Of a stretch of 64,000 nt of DNA, positions 35,088-44,500 are shown piece by piece; within the stretch, counting starts at the first letter, position 1; each line of letters opens with the position of its first letter. Origin of the DNA: an uncultured Bacilli bacterium (lineage in GTDB: Bacteria; Bacillota_I; Bacilli_A; RF39; UBA660); contig CANRNY010000004.1 in NCBI GenBank assembly GCA_947632085.1, forward strand, positions 1 to 64,000. The letters are read 5' to 3'. The notes below the pieces were generated by a model that had not been told where the DNA came from, searched no databases, and saw nothing but the letters and a program-made list of their open reading frames with translations. Both the position numbers and the translations under genes were made by a program.

Positions 35088-36227
35088 TTAAATATATCCA
35101 TGAACTACTTTTTTGTAAATTTCCCAAAACATACTTCCAAAATTATGTTTTTCAATATCTTCATTAATAACTAAATCAACTATCTTAATAACTTTACCAG
35201 TATTATCAACGACTTCTAAATTTCCTACGACATCACCCTTATTAACTGGTGCTACAACTTTATATTTCTCTATATTATAAGAATAACTTTTCTTTTCGTT
35301 TTGTGCTATTAAATCTGTAACATCTTCTCTAACTGAGTAAGTCCCTTTACTTTGTTTACCTTTTTTGATGGCAATTTCACCTAAAACATCATTAGTCTTT
35401 AAAATCGTATTAAGTTTATAATTAGTAAAACCATAATTTAACATACTTGTCGTATCAACACTACGATGTTCAGAAGTATCAACGCCCATTGTTACTGTAA
35501 TAAATCTAATATTATTTTTTAAAGCTGTTGCAGTTAAACAATATAATGCTGTTTTTGTATATCCCGTTTTTAATCCATCAACTCCTGGATAAAAGCGTAC
35601 TAATTTATTTGTATTTACTAACCAAGTCTTAGTTCCATCTGGCTTTTCTAAATAATCTTCATATAGTGAAGTATAATTTAAAATATCTTTATGTTTTAAT
35701 AATTCTCTAGCAATTTGACTCATATCATAAGCAGAAGAGTAATGATTTTCGGTATCAAGTCCATGAACATTTGCAAAATGCGTATTTTTAAGTCCTAATT
35801 CATTAACTTTATTATTCATTAATTTTACAAATTCTTCTGTACTACCAGCGATATGTTCGGCCATTGCAACAGCTGCATCATTCCCACTAGCAATCGCAAT
35901 TCCTTTAAGTAACTGTCTAACTGATATCTGCATATTTTCTTGTAAAAACACCTGACTTCCACCCATATTAGCGGCATTTTTACTTATAGTTACCATATCA
36001 TCAAGTTTTATTTTCCCATCATCAATATTTTCCATAATAATTAACATCGTCATCATTTTGGTCATCGAAGCTGGCGCTAATCTTTCATCTTTATTGTATT
36101 CATAAATAATTTTATTAGTAGTAGGTTCAATCATTATACTTGCTTTACTATATTGTGTTAAAGAAAGTGCATTTACGCATTTAAAGGCGATAAATACGCT
36201 TCCTAAAATGAATAAAATTTTTTTCAT
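35088..36227 (-). CDS. D-alanyl-D-alanine carboxypeptidase (peptidase S11)
   Basis: 379 residues. Signal peptide (1-20), catalytic domain with SMTK (SxxK nucleophile, about 54-57), SGN (about 117-119, in AIASGNDAA) and KTG (about 219-221, in DGLKTGYTKTA), and a C-terminal beta domain (about 275-360) ending in an amphipathic helix that tethers it to the membrane. It removes the terminal D-Ala from peptidoglycan pentapeptides, controlling cross-linking. DacF-type sporulation members look alike, and this one could act in vegetative or spore wall trimming. Flanked by two paralogous surface proteins. Confidence 0.93.
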   Translation of the reverse strand: MKKILFILGSVFIAFKCVNALSLTQYSKASIMIEPTTNKIIYEYNKDERLAPASMTKMMTMLIIMENIDDGKIKLDDMVTISKNAANMGGSQVFLQENMQISVRQLLKGIAIASGNDAAVAMAEHIAGSTEEFVKLMNNKVNELGLKNTHFANVHGLDTENHYSSAYDMSQIARELLKHKDILNYTSLYEDYLEKPDGTKTWLVNTNKLVRFYPGVDGLKTGYTKTALYCLTATALKNNIRFITVTMGVDTSEHRSVDTTSMLNYGFTNYKLNTILKTNDVLGEIAIKKGKQSKGTYSVREDVTDLIAQNEKKSYSYNIEKYKVVAPVNKGDVVGNLEVVDNTGKVIKIVDLVINEDIEKHNFGSMFWEIYKKVVHGYI

Positions 36228-36269
36228 AAAATCACCTTAATAAAAAATTATGAAAAATCTAAAAATTTA

Positions 36270-36298
36270 TTCACGATTAAAATAAATTATGCTATAAT
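36270..36298 (+). promoter_or_regulatory. promoter of the 668-aa surface protein
   Basis: TTCACG, 17-bp spacer, TATAAT preceded by TGC (extended -10), 30 bases before the ATG. Confidence 0.65.
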
Positions 36299-36328
36299 TA
36301 ACTAATAGAAAGAGGTTAGAAAGTTTAT

Positions 36329-38335
36329 ATGAATAATGAAGTAAAAAATGAATCTTCAGTTCAACCTGAAAATACAACTCCAACTCCTGTAGATTCAAAT
36401 CCAATTCAAACTCAACCAGAAAACACACCTAATGCTGAACAAACTCCTACAGGTTCTACTAATGTTCAACCTACAGGAGCATCAAACAACAATGGCGGAT
36501 TTAATGCTATATTAACTAAAATTAAATCTTTTGGTGTAGTACCAATTGTTATTGCTGCTGTCGTTGTCGTTGCCTTAATTGCTGGTGTAACTACTAGAAT
36601 TGTTACATCTACACCAAAGGCTGTTTTCAAAAGTCATGTTAATAGTGCTTTCAAAGCTGTAAGCAAAGCTATTGATGAATATGAAGACTTTGACAAAAAA
36701 TTTGAACTAGCAAGTAATAGTATCCTTTTAAAAGGTAGTTTAAAAGCTGATACAAATATGGAAGTTTCTGATGATGTAGATCTAGAACTACTTAAAAAAG
36801 TTACTCTTGCTGGTGAATTAGGAATTGATATTGATTCTGAAAAATTATATGTAGGTGCTAGTGTTAAAGGTGATAAAAACACTTTAGGTGCTAAAATTCA
36901 CTATCAAGATTCTAAAGCTTATCTTGATGCAACATTCTTAGATGATGTTGTAGAAGCAGAAAGCGAAGAAATTGATTTCTCTGAAATCAAAGATGTTTTA
37001 TCAACTGTTAAAGAACAAATTGAAAAAGTTGATACTAAAACATATAACAAAATTCTAAAGAAATTAAATAATAGTATCAATAAAACATTTGATAGTAAAA
37101 ACATGAAAAAATCAAGTGGCAAATTTGAAGTAGATGGTAAAAGCGTATCAGCTACTAAAAATAGTTTAATTCTTGATGAAGATGCTCTTCAAGGTATGAT
37201 TGAAACATTCTGTGATGATGTACTTGAAGATGATGATTTATTAAGTGACCTTGCTAAAGTTACAGATATTGATAAAGGCGATATTAAAGAAGCATTTAAA
37301 GAATTAAAAGATGCTGCTAAAGATATTGATTTAGATGATGATATAACAATTAATATTTGGACAAAAGGTATTTTAAATTCAACAGTTGGCTTTAGTGTTG
37401 AAGTCGATGAAAAAGAATACTTCTCATTTTATAAAGATGGTAAAAAAGCTGAAGCTGTAATTGATAATCATATTAAAGATGATTATGGAAAAGTAAAAGT
37501 AGTAGTTTCTTTTGAAGAAAAGAAAGATGGTACTGAATTTACAGCTAAATATAATGGCGAAAAAATTGCTTCAGGAACAATTAGAGAAATCTCTGAAAAA
37601 TTAATTGATCTTGACGTATCTGTTGAAGCTGAAGATCAAAAAGTTAAAGTATCTGTTTACTTAAGTAAAGAAGAAGAAAAGAAATCTATTAAAGGTGATT
37701 ATAAATTAAAAGTAACTATTAATGATCAATATGTTGAATTATCTGGTGATTACGAAATTGCTACTGGTGATCTTCCAAGTGTTGATACAAGTAAAACTGT
37801 CAAAGCTGACGAACTTGATGAAGAAGAAGTACTAGATAGCTTAAAAGGCGTAGTTGACGAAGATAGTACATTAAAAGAACTTCTTGGCTCTGAAATAGAT
37901 GAAGCAGTAAAAGATAATACTGAATTAAATAGTTATGGTATGCATCCAATTTATAGTACTGAAGATGCTGTAAAAGTATTAAAGAAAACAAAACCATCTG
38001 TTTTATATGTTGGTAGTACATATTATTCAATGTATTATAGTGCTGATTCATATAATATGTTTGAAGCATTAAGAACTGCTCAAACTGATTTAAACTTCTA
38101 TAGTCATTATTTAAGTGAATATTCTATTGATAACGACTTTAAAGAAGCTGTAAAAAATGTCAACTACACATGTCGTACAACTCCTGCTGATGGAACTACT
38201 GCAACTGAATCAACAACATGTAGTGAGACACCTGCTATTTACTTAATCAAAGATGGTGAAGTAAAGAAAGCATTTAGGGGTACTGTTACTAAAGATGAAT
38301 TAGAAAAGGCCCTAAAAGAAATTGGCATTGGCTAA
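36329..38335 (+). CDS. large membrane-anchored surface protein with thioredoxin-like C-terminal domain
   Basis: 668 residues. Pro/Thr/Asn-rich head (1-68), one membrane segment (about 73-94), an acidic Lys/Asp/Glu-rich extracellular domain (100-500) related to that of the 714-aa protein at 32872, then a thioredoxin-like domain (about 545-668). In the latter KTKPSVLYVGSTYYSMYY takes the position of the active-site loop but has no CxxC, while TPAIYLIKDGEVKKAFRG gives the cis-Pro strand. A Cys pair lies in the NYTC...TTC insertion. It is probably a binding rather than redox module (inference). Confidence 0.75.
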   Translation: MNNEVKNESSVQPENTTPTPVDSNPIQTQPENTPNAEQTPTGSTNVQPTGASNNNGGFNAILTKIKSFGVVPIVIAAVVVVALIAGVTTRIVTSTPKAVFKSHVNSAFKAVSKAIDEYEDFDKKFELASNSILLKGSLKADTNMEVSDDVDLELLKKVTLAGELGIDIDSEKLYVGASVKGDKNTLGAKIHYQDSKAYLDATFLDDVVEAESEEIDFSEIKDVLSTVKEQIEKVDTKTYNKILKKLNNSINKTFDSKNMKKSSGKFEVDGKSVSATKNSLILDEDALQGMIETFCDDVLEDDDLLSDLAKVTDIDKGDIKEAFKELKDAAKDIDLDDDITINIWTKGILNSTVGFSVEVDEKEYFSFYKDGKKAEAVIDNHIKDDYGKVKVVVSFEEKKDGTEFTAKYNGEKIASGTIREISEKLIDLDVSVEAEDQKVKVSVYLSKEEEKKSIKGDYKLKVTINDQYVELSGDYEIATGDLPSVDTSKTVKADELDEEEVLDSLKGVVDEDSTLKELLGSEIDEAVKDNTELNSYGMHPIYSTEDAVKVLKKTKPSVLYVGSTYYSMYYSADSYNMFEALRTAQTDLNFYSHYLSEYSIDNDFKEAVKNVNYTCRTTPADGTTATESTTCSETPAIYLIKDGEVKKAFRGTVTKDELEKALKEIGIG

Positions 38336-38408
38336 AAAATTAATAATAGACAACATAAAATAAATATTATATAATTTTTATAGAGTAAAAAGAGAAGGGA
38401 TGATTAAC

Positions 38409-38846
38409 ATGAACGGACAAATCGGAGAAAAGTATTTACCTGTCGGAACAGTTGTATTGTTACAAAACGGAACTAAGAGAGTAATGATAAATGGCTTCTG
38501 TACTATGGACGCTAATAATCCTAGTCGTATCTTTGATTATTCAGGTGTTTTATTTCCAGAAGGCTCACTAAGTTCTGATCAAACTTTATTATTTGACCAT
38601 AATCAAATAGTTAGAGTAGACCATATGGGTCTAAACGACGAAGAGGAAAAAAGCTTTAAAATAAAATTAAAAGAAATAGTTGCAGCTAGTGCTCAAGGTC
38701 AAGGCGCTCAAGGCGGAGCAGCTCCAGCACCAGCAGCACCAACTCCTGCAGCACCTGCTCCTGCTGGTTCAGTTCCACCTGTTCCACCAGTAGCTCCAAG
38801 TGCTCCTGCAGCACCACAAGCTCCACAAAATCCTTTTCAAGGCTAA
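38409..38846 (+). CDS. DUF4176-like protein with Ala/Pro-rich tail
   Basis: 145 residues from the ATG at 38409, nine bases after GAAGGG (the ATG at 38400 abuts that site). The N-terminal YLPVGTVVLLQNGTKRVMINGF is the DUF4176 signature, a small domain often found in type VII secretion/LXG loci of Firmicutes. The C-terminal 50 residues are Ala, Pro and Gln repeats. No ESX core genes are seen nearby, so a secretion role is not supported here. Followed by a strong terminator. Confidence 0.75.
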   Translation: MNGQIGEKYLPVGTVVLLQNGTKRVMINGFCTMDANNPSRIFDYSGVLFPEGSLSSDQTLLFDHNQIVRVDHMGLNDEEEKSFKIKLKEIVAASAQGQGAQGGAAPAPAAPTPAAPAPAGSVPPVPPVAPSAPAAPQAPQNPFQG

Positions 38847-38865
38847 TTAAAATAAAGTAGCAAAA

Positions 38866-38907
38866 AAACAATTACTATTTGACAAATAATAGTAATTGTT
38901 TTATATT
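38866..38907 (+). terminator. terminator overlapping the proS promoter
   Basis: A 12-bp stem, ACAATTACTATT / AATAGTAATTGT (38868-38879, 38888-38899), ends in TTTTAT. The loop and 3' arm contain a promoter for the T-box leader: TTGACA (38879-38884), 17-bp spacer, TATATT (38902-38907). Confidence 0.8.
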
Positions 38908-38913
38908 ACAGTG

Positions 38914-39115
38914 AACATGTTGATTGGGACATATTAACTTACTCCCTTATTCAAAGAGAGCTTATAATGGTGAGAGTAAGCAATAATAGTAAGTTATTCC
39001 TACCCATGAGTGAAATATGAAAATATTTCCGGATATAATCCGTTATCAAAAAGAGTATAAAAGGATGGTACCGTGCATCATTATGCACTCCTTAGGTATC
39101 ATCTTTTTTATTTTA
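38914..39115 (+). promoter_or_regulatory. T-box leader controlling proS
   Basis: The T-box core AAGGATGGTACCGTG is at 39061-39075. Its AAGGA can pair with TCCTT (39089-39093) to form the antiterminator, while GATGGTACC pairs with GGTATCATC, followed by T6 (terminator, to about 39110). Stem I contains AGAGAG and GGTGAGAG elements and the AACTTACT/AGTAAGTT helix; CCT at 38999-39001 is the probable proline specifier codon. UGGU in the bulge can bind the ACCA end of uncharged tRNA-Pro. Uncharged tRNA-Pro should switch on proS. Confidence 0.93.
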
Positions 39116-39128
39116 AGGAAGTGTTAAT

Positions 39129-39182
39129 ATGAAAAAGTTAACTAAACGACCGAATATATATTTATTAAATAATAAAATATAG
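39129..39182 (+). CDS. possible 17-aa leader peptide between the T-box and proS
   Basis: ATG at 39129 after TAAGGAAGTG opens 17 codons, with a Lys/Arg-rich start and one Pro codon (CCG), ending in TAG whose bases overlap the AGGAGG site of proS. It lies after the T-box terminator, so would be translated only when readthrough occurs. Could couple translation to proS or be chance. Confidence 0.35.
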   Translation: MKKLTKRPNIYLLNNKI

Positions 39183-39191
39183 GAGGTCAAA

Positions 39192-40889
39192 ATGAAAATA
39201 AGTAAAAATTATTTCTTCACATTACGTGAAGATGCTAAAGATGAAGAAAGTAGAAGCGGTAACCTACTAGTTAGAAGTGGTATGATAAAAAAAGTAGGTG
39301 CTGGTATTTATATGTTCTTACCTATGGGATTAAGAACAATTGATAAAATCAAAAAAATTGTTAAAGAAGAAATGGATAATGCTGGAGCTCAAGAGTTATT
39401 AATGCCTAGCTTAATACCAAGTGAATATTATGAAAAATGTGGACGTGTAGAAGCCTTTGGTAGTGACATGTTTAACTTAGCTGATCGCTATAATAAAAGT
39501 CTTGTTTTAGGCCCAACTCATGAAGAACTATTTACAATTGCGGCAAAAGCTATGGTCAAAAGCTATAAAGATTTACATTTCACCCTTTATCAACAAGCTG
39601 ATAAATTTAGAGATGAACCACGTCCAAGATATGGTTTGATTCGTGTTCGTGAATTCATTATGAAAGATGCTTATTCCTTTGATACAGATGAAGCTAACTT
39701 AGATATTTCTTATAATATAATGAAAGATGCCTATAACAAAATATATGATCGTTTAGGTATCAATTATAAAATAGTTAAATCTGATTGTGGCGCAATGGGT
39801 GGTTCTTTATCTGAAGAGTATCAAGCTATTACTGATATTGGTGAAGATACAATCGTCCTATGTGATAAATGTGGATATTCAAGTAATCTTGAAGTAACCA
39901 AATGTCTTTCTAAAATCGATGATAAAGAAAAAGAATTAAAGCTAGAACTTGTTAAAACTCCACATCAAGAAACAATTGATGATGTATGTAAATACCTAAA
40001 ACTTGATGTCAAAAAATCAATTAAAGCCTTATTAATGAATATAAATGAAGAACTAGTTATTTTCTTTATACGTGGTGATCGTGAATTAAATGAAAGTAAA
40101 GTTTGTAAACTTTTAAATTGTAAAGAAGTAAACTTTGCCAATGATGAACTAATCGCTACAAGTAATGCTGTCCCAGGTTATACTGGGCCAATAAATCTAA
40201 ATGCTAAAATAGTTATAGATAATGAAATATTAAAAATGAAAAACTTTTGTTGTGGAGCTAACCAAGAAGGTTACCACTACATTAATGCTAATGTTAAAGA
40301 TTTTAAATATGATATAGTAGGAGACATCGTCAATGTCAAAGAAGATGATATCTGCCCAGAATGTGGTGGTAATATCTATTTCAAAAAAGGAATAGAAATA
40401 GGTAATCTCTTTAAACTAGGAACTAAATATTCAGAGAGTTTTGGTTTAACATACTTAGATGAAAACAATAAAGAACATCCAGTAGTAATGGGCTGCTATG
40501 GTTTAGGTCCAGGTCGAGTTCTTGCGAGTATTGTTGAACAAAACAATGATGAAAATGGTCTTATATTACCAATGAATATCGCTCCATATCAAGTAGCACT
40601 TGTTCAAATTGATATGAAAGATAAAAAACAAACTGAAGTAGCTGAAAAAATTTATAATGAACTACTTAAAAATAATATTGAAGTTATTTACGACGATCGT
40701 GAAGAACGTCCTGGTGTTAAATTTAAAGATATGGATTTAATCGGTATTCCACTTCGTATAACTATTGGTAAAAAGATAGCTGACGACAAAGTTGAACTTA
40801 AATTTAGAAAAAATGGTGTTCAAGAAGAAATAGCTCTTTCTAGCATTGTAAACAAGATTGTAGAATATATTAAAGATGACTTAAAATAA
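39192..40889 (+). CDS. proS: prolyl-tRNA synthetase, bacterial type
   Basis: 565 residues, normal for the bacterial (YbaK-insert) type. Class II motifs: LMPSLIPSEYYEKCGR, GPTHEELFTIAAK, RDEPRPRYGLIRVREFIMKDAYSF and the C-terminal GCYGLGPGRVLASI; the editing INS domain spans about 225-395 (with ADGxGAxxG-like region replaced by NAVPGYTGP). Anticodon-binding domain ends the protein. It charges tRNA-Pro in the cytosol. Controlled by the T-box upstream. Confidence 0.97.
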   Translation: MKISKNYFFTLREDAKDEESRSGNLLVRSGMIKKVGAGIYMFLPMGLRTIDKIKKIVKEEMDNAGAQELLMPSLIPSEYYEKCGRVEAFGSDMFNLADRYNKSLVLGPTHEELFTIAAKAMVKSYKDLHFTLYQQADKFRDEPRPRYGLIRVREFIMKDAYSFDTDEANLDISYNIMKDAYNKIYDRLGINYKIVKSDCGAMGGSLSEEYQAITDIGEDTIVLCDKCGYSSNLEVTKCLSKIDDKEKELKLELVKTPHQETIDDVCKYLKLDVKKSIKALLMNINEELVIFFIRGDRELNESKVCKLLNCKEVNFANDELIATSNAVPGYTGPINLNAKIVIDNEILKMKNFCCGANQEGYHYINANVKDFKYDIVGDIVNVKEDDICPECGGNIYFKKGIEIGNLFKLGTKYSESFGLTYLDENNKEHPVVMGCYGLGPGRVLASIVEQNNDENGLILPMNIAPYQVALVQIDMKDKKQTEVAEKIYNELLKNNIEVIYDDREERPGVKFKDMDLIGIPLRITIGKKIADDKVELKFRKNGVQEEIALSSIVNKIVEYIKDDLK

Positions 40890-40902
40890 GTCATCTTTTT
40901 TG
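40874..40902 (+). terminator. terminator of proS
   Basis: AAGATGACTT-AAAAT-AAGTCATCTT stem followed by Ts; includes the end of the proS coding region. Confidence 0.85.
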
Positions 40903-40909
40903 CTATACT
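40901..40909 (+). promoter_or_regulatory. extended -10 promoter
   Basis: TGCTATACT, 17 bases before the ATG at 40926, abutting the proS terminator. Confidence 0.5.
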
Positions 40910-40925
40910 GATAATAGGTGATAAT

Positions 40926-42857
40926 ATGGAAAATATCTTTCAGAAACTTTGCCAATATTATTTAAATGAAGTTGAAGAAAATAAAGAAGAATATAAGGAA
41001 CTTATAGCCAAAGCATCACCAGAAACTAAGCAAAAAGCGGAAAATTTAGTAAAAAAAATAAAAGAAAAAGTTAGTGAATATGGTTTTAATACTGACTTTA
41101 GTTCTTTCTGCGATATGATAGAATACTATATCAAACATAAAAAAGAATTTACTTATGCTAAGAAAAATGAATATTTAAAACTTTTAATTAGTTTATCTAA
41201 AGTATATGGTGTTAATCTTCGTGAAGAACTTTCACGTTATAGTACACCACCTGAAAATAACTATAATATTGAAGAAACAGATTTATTCTATCGTTTTTGT
41301 CGCTATAATTTAGAACCTAATAACGATGTCAATGAATTTAATTCTTTAAAAGAAATTGCTACTAAAGAACAACTAAACTATAAAGACCTTCAAAAGAAAT
41401 CTTTGATTTTTATCGAAGACATAAAAATTCATATCGAAAAGTTAGGTTTAAAAATAACTGATAACTACTTTAATAACATGTTAAATGAATATATGAAAGT
41501 TAAAAACCAACTAAACTATAAAGTTAAAGTAGAATATTTAACGATTCTCTTATATTTATCTGAAATATATGATTTAAACTTAAGAGAAATATATTTAAAT
41601 CGTAAACAAGAAGAACAAAATTATAATACTTATTCTAATATTTATAATCTTTTAGATAATGATGATTTACTAAAAAATCTTTTAATAAATAGATATGATA
41701 ATGGTTATTTTGATATTAAAGAATACACTCTTAATGAAGTAGGTGGCGAATCTAAAGTTAAAGATTATAATCATACTAAAATGCTAGCTGACTTATCATA
41801 TCGTTTATATAGTATATTTATTGATAAACTAAATAACTATGCTTATGATGATGTAAATCCTACATATTCTAAATTAATCGGTGAAGATGAATTAAGTCGT
41901 TTAAGTTCTCTAACTCGTGAAGAAATTTACGACATCTTAGAATTTAAAACGTATTTAGATAGTGAAGCCGAACAAAATCCTCAACTACGTATTATGGAAA
42001 AATATAATATGTCTTTAAATCTTTATAAATTTATTAAAGAATCGCAAAAATGTTTTGATTTTTATGACAAAGTAATTGGTTTAAATACACATAATTTATT
42101 TAATCATCCTGAATGTCAAAACAACATCACCATTAATTTTAATGGTCCAATCTTTGAAACTGAATTTATTATTGACGAATATATTAAAAAATGTATTGAA
42201 AACAATGTTAACTATGAATTAACTGGTGAAATAAATAATACAAATGAAACTACCCAAATATTATCTGTTTATTTATATGCTAATCCTGATGATTTAAAAC
42301 TAAAACTATCACTTTTAGATAAAATCTTTAAAATTCATCATGATTTAAAAACATTATTTATATCACCACTAAAATGTTCTTTAACTCTTAACAATTCAAT
42401 ATATGGTTTATATAATCGTTACATAAATCCTTATGAGGACAATAAATTAGATTTTATTACCTATTTTAATTCCTTATCAGAAGTTTCATATTATCGGGTT
42501 CTTGCTAAGATTGTTCTCCCTAAAATAACGGAAGAGAAAGTTATAAATATGATTGAAGATTTTATTAATTTCAAAAATATTGAAACCAATCCTAACGAAC
42601 CACATAATCCGTTATATATTAAATTTAATAACTTTACCTTTGAAGTTATTAAAGACTTAATTAATCAATATATCCCTTTAGTAAACGATCTTTTAAATTC
42701 ATATTTTGAATTATCTAATTCTAAAGAAACAGTAATTGAAGAATTTAAAAAATCATTATTATATTTTCATAATAAATGTTTAAATCTAGCTAAAAATCAT
42801 CCAAGTAATATATCTTTACTCGATGAATATCTTAAAATAATTATTCCCTGTGAATAA
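40926..42857 (+). CDS. hypothetical helical protein with an internal duplication
   Basis: 643 residues, cytosolic, mainly helical, Asn/Leu/Tyr-rich. The first 110 residues and residues about 118-222 are two copies of one module: both start with a FxxLCxYYL/FYRFCRYNL element and end with NEYLKLLISLSKVYGVNLRE / VEYLTILLYLSEIYDLNLRE. The remaining 420 residues are unrecognised. The gene stands alone behind its own promoter. No function can be proposed. Confidence 0.7.
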   Translation: MENIFQKLCQYYLNEVEENKEEYKELIAKASPETKQKAENLVKKIKEKVSEYGFNTDFSSFCDMIEYYIKHKKEFTYAKKNEYLKLLISLSKVYGVNLREELSRYSTPPENNYNIEETDLFYRFCRYNLEPNNDVNEFNSLKEIATKEQLNYKDLQKKSLIFIEDIKIHIEKLGLKITDNYFNNMLNEYMKVKNQLNYKVKVEYLTILLYLSEIYDLNLREIYLNRKQEEQNYNTYSNIYNLLDNDDLLKNLLINRYDNGYFDIKEYTLNEVGGESKVKDYNHTKMLADLSYRLYSIFIDKLNNYAYDDVNPTYSKLIGEDELSRLSSLTREEIYDILEFKTYLDSEAEQNPQLRIMEKYNMSLNLYKFIKESQKCFDFYDKVIGLNTHNLFNHPECQNNITINFNGPIFETEFIIDEYIKKCIENNVNYELTGEINNTNETTQILSVYLYANPDDLKLKLSLLDKIFKIHHDLKTLFISPLKCSLTLNNSIYGLYNRYINPYEDNKLDFITYFNSLSEVSYYRVLAKIVLPKITEEKVINMIEDFINFKNIETNPNEPHNPLYIKFNNFTFEVIKDLINQYIPLVNDLLNSYFELSNSKETVIEEFKKSLLYFHNKCLNLAKNHPSNISLLDEYLKIIIPCE

Positions 42858-42899
42858 TTATTTTTTTATTTAAATATATTTTTATAAAGGGTCGATAAT

Positions 42900-43718
42900 A
42901 TGTATCAATTTATAAAAAATAAAATTTTAAATGTTAATAAATATAGTAAAAGATCATCTATTATTGTTTATTACATCTTAAGATTCTTAGTTGTTACATG
43001 TATGATTTTAGAATTCATAAGAGGGGACTTAAATAATGCTATATTATGCTTAATATCTCTTATTCTTTTTTTTATTCCCTTATTTCTTAAAAGAAAATTT
43101 AAAATCGAACTACCTAATATATTAGAAATAATTATTTTATTATTTATTTTTTCTGCTGAGATATTAGGTGAAATAAATAATTTCTATATTACTATTCCTT
43201 ATTGGGATACTATTTTACATACAATCAATGGCTTTTTAGCAGCTGGAGTAGGTTTATCTTTAGTTGATTTACTTAATAAAAATTTCACTAGTATCAAATT
43301 ATCTCCAATCTTTATCTGTATTGTTTCATTTTGTTTTTCTATGACAATAGGTGTCTTTTGGGAATTTTATGAATATCTTTCTGATAATTCACCACTTCAA
43401 ACAGATATGCAAAAAGACCGTCTTATAACTAAAATAGATAGTATATTATTAAATGATAGTAAAAAGAATATCCCTTTAAAAATAGATAATATAAAAAATA
43501 CTGAAATTTACTATTTAGATGAAAATCATAATTTAAATAAAATTACCATTAAAAATGGTTATTTAGATATTGGTCTTAATGATACAATCAAAGACTTATT
43601 TGTTAACTTCCTCGGTGCTTTATCATTTAATATTTTTGGTTATTTCTATTTTTCTAATAAAGAAAAATTTAAATTCCTTCAGCACTTTATTCTAAAAAGA
43701 CAAGAACTTCCAGATTAA
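42900..43718 (+). CDS. YjdF/DUF2238-like integral membrane protein
   Basis: 272 residues with about seven hydrophobic segments. PYWDTILHTINGFLAAGVGLSLVDLLN, TIGVFWEFYEYLSD and the C-terminal NDTIKDLFVNFLGALSFNIFG show the spaced acidic/His residues (WDxxxHxxxG, WEFxEY, DTxxDxxxNxxGA) characteristic of the YjdF/DUF2238 membrane family. A soluble-looking loop of about 50 residues separates the last two segments. Function of the family is unknown. Confidence 0.7.
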   Translation: MYQFIKNKILNVNKYSKRSSIIVYYILRFLVVTCMILEFIRGDLNNAILCLISLILFFIPLFLKRKFKIELPNILEIIILLFIFSAEILGEINNFYITIPYWDTILHTINGFLAAGVGLSLVDLLNKNFTSIKLSPIFICIVSFCFSMTIGVFWEFYEYLSDNSPLQTDMQKDRLITKIDSILLNDSKKNIPLKIDNIKNTEIYYLDENHNLNKITIKNGYLDIGLNDTIKDLFVNFLGALSFNIFGYFYFSNKEKFKFLQHFILKRQELPD

Positions 43719-43766
43719 ATACAATGTAAAAGGATTAATAAAAAATATAATACCAGAAATCATTTA

Positions 43767-43775
43767 TGCTATAAT
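43767..43775 (+). promoter_or_regulatory. extended -10 promoter
   Basis: TGCTATAAT, 16 bases before the ATG at 43791. Confidence 0.55.
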
Positions 43776-43790
43776 TAATATGGTGATAAT

Positions 43791-44420
43791 ATGGCATCAG
43801 CAATTATACATTTATGCATAGCTAAAGAAGTAAATAAATATCTTAATATGGATGAATATCAACTATTACTAGGTTCTATAGCTCCTGATATTTCTAAACA
43901 AATAGGTGAGACTAAAGAAATTTCTCATTTTCTAGATCATTCTAATGAAGATGATATTCCGAATGTTAATAACTTTTTAAATAAATATAAAGACGATTTA
44001 ACAGATCCTTTTACGATGGGTTATTTTATTCACTTACTATCTGATAAATATTGGTTTAGAGATTATATATATAAATTTATTGATCGTTATGCAACTGATC
44101 AAAACAAAAAGAAATTAACTTATACTGCTATTAAAGATGTCATATATAATGACTATACAAATATTAATATCGATTTAATAGATAAGTATACCTTACCATT
44201 AGATATCTTCTATACTGATTTTCGTATGCCACACTCTAAAATAACTGAAATACCTCTTAATAAATTACCAATTCTTATTGAAAAAATGGGTTTAATAATA
44301 GAAGAGAGTAAAGAAGAAAAAACTTTTATGTTTGATACTAATGAAATCATATCTTTTATTGAAGAAACAACAAAATACATTATAAAAGATATTCAAATGT
44401 TAAGAATTAAAGAAGACTAA
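43791..44420 (+). CDS. zinc-dependent phospholipase C-like protein
   Basis: 209 residues. MASAIIHLCIAKEV (His near the N-terminus), LGSIAPDISK (Asp), SHFLDHSN and MGYFIHLLSDKYWFRDYI fit the His/Asp ligand series of the zinc-dependent PLC/S1-P1 nuclease-like family (PF00882-type), often annotated only as hydrolase. No signal peptide, so it is probably intracellular. Substrate unknown. Followed by a terminator. Confidence 0.65.
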   Translation: MASAIIHLCIAKEVNKYLNMDEYQLLLGSIAPDISKQIGETKEISHFLDHSNEDDIPNVNNFLNKYKDDLTDPFTMGYFIHLLSDKYWFRDYIYKFIDRYATDQNKKKLTYTAIKDVIYNDYTNINIDLIDKYTLPLDIFYTDFRMPHSKITEIPLNKLPILIEKMGLIIEESKEEKTFMFDTNEIISFIEETTKYIIKDIQMLRIKED

Positions 44421-44432
44421 TCTTCTTTTTTT
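44410..44432 (+). terminator. terminator
   Basis: AAGAAGA-CTAA-TCTTCTT stem with T-run, overlapping the stop codon. Confidence 0.7.
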
Positions 44433-44500
44433 ATCACTAAAAATACGATAATTTAACATTCCTTAAACTACTTAGTAAATCCTAAAAATTAAGTAATTAT

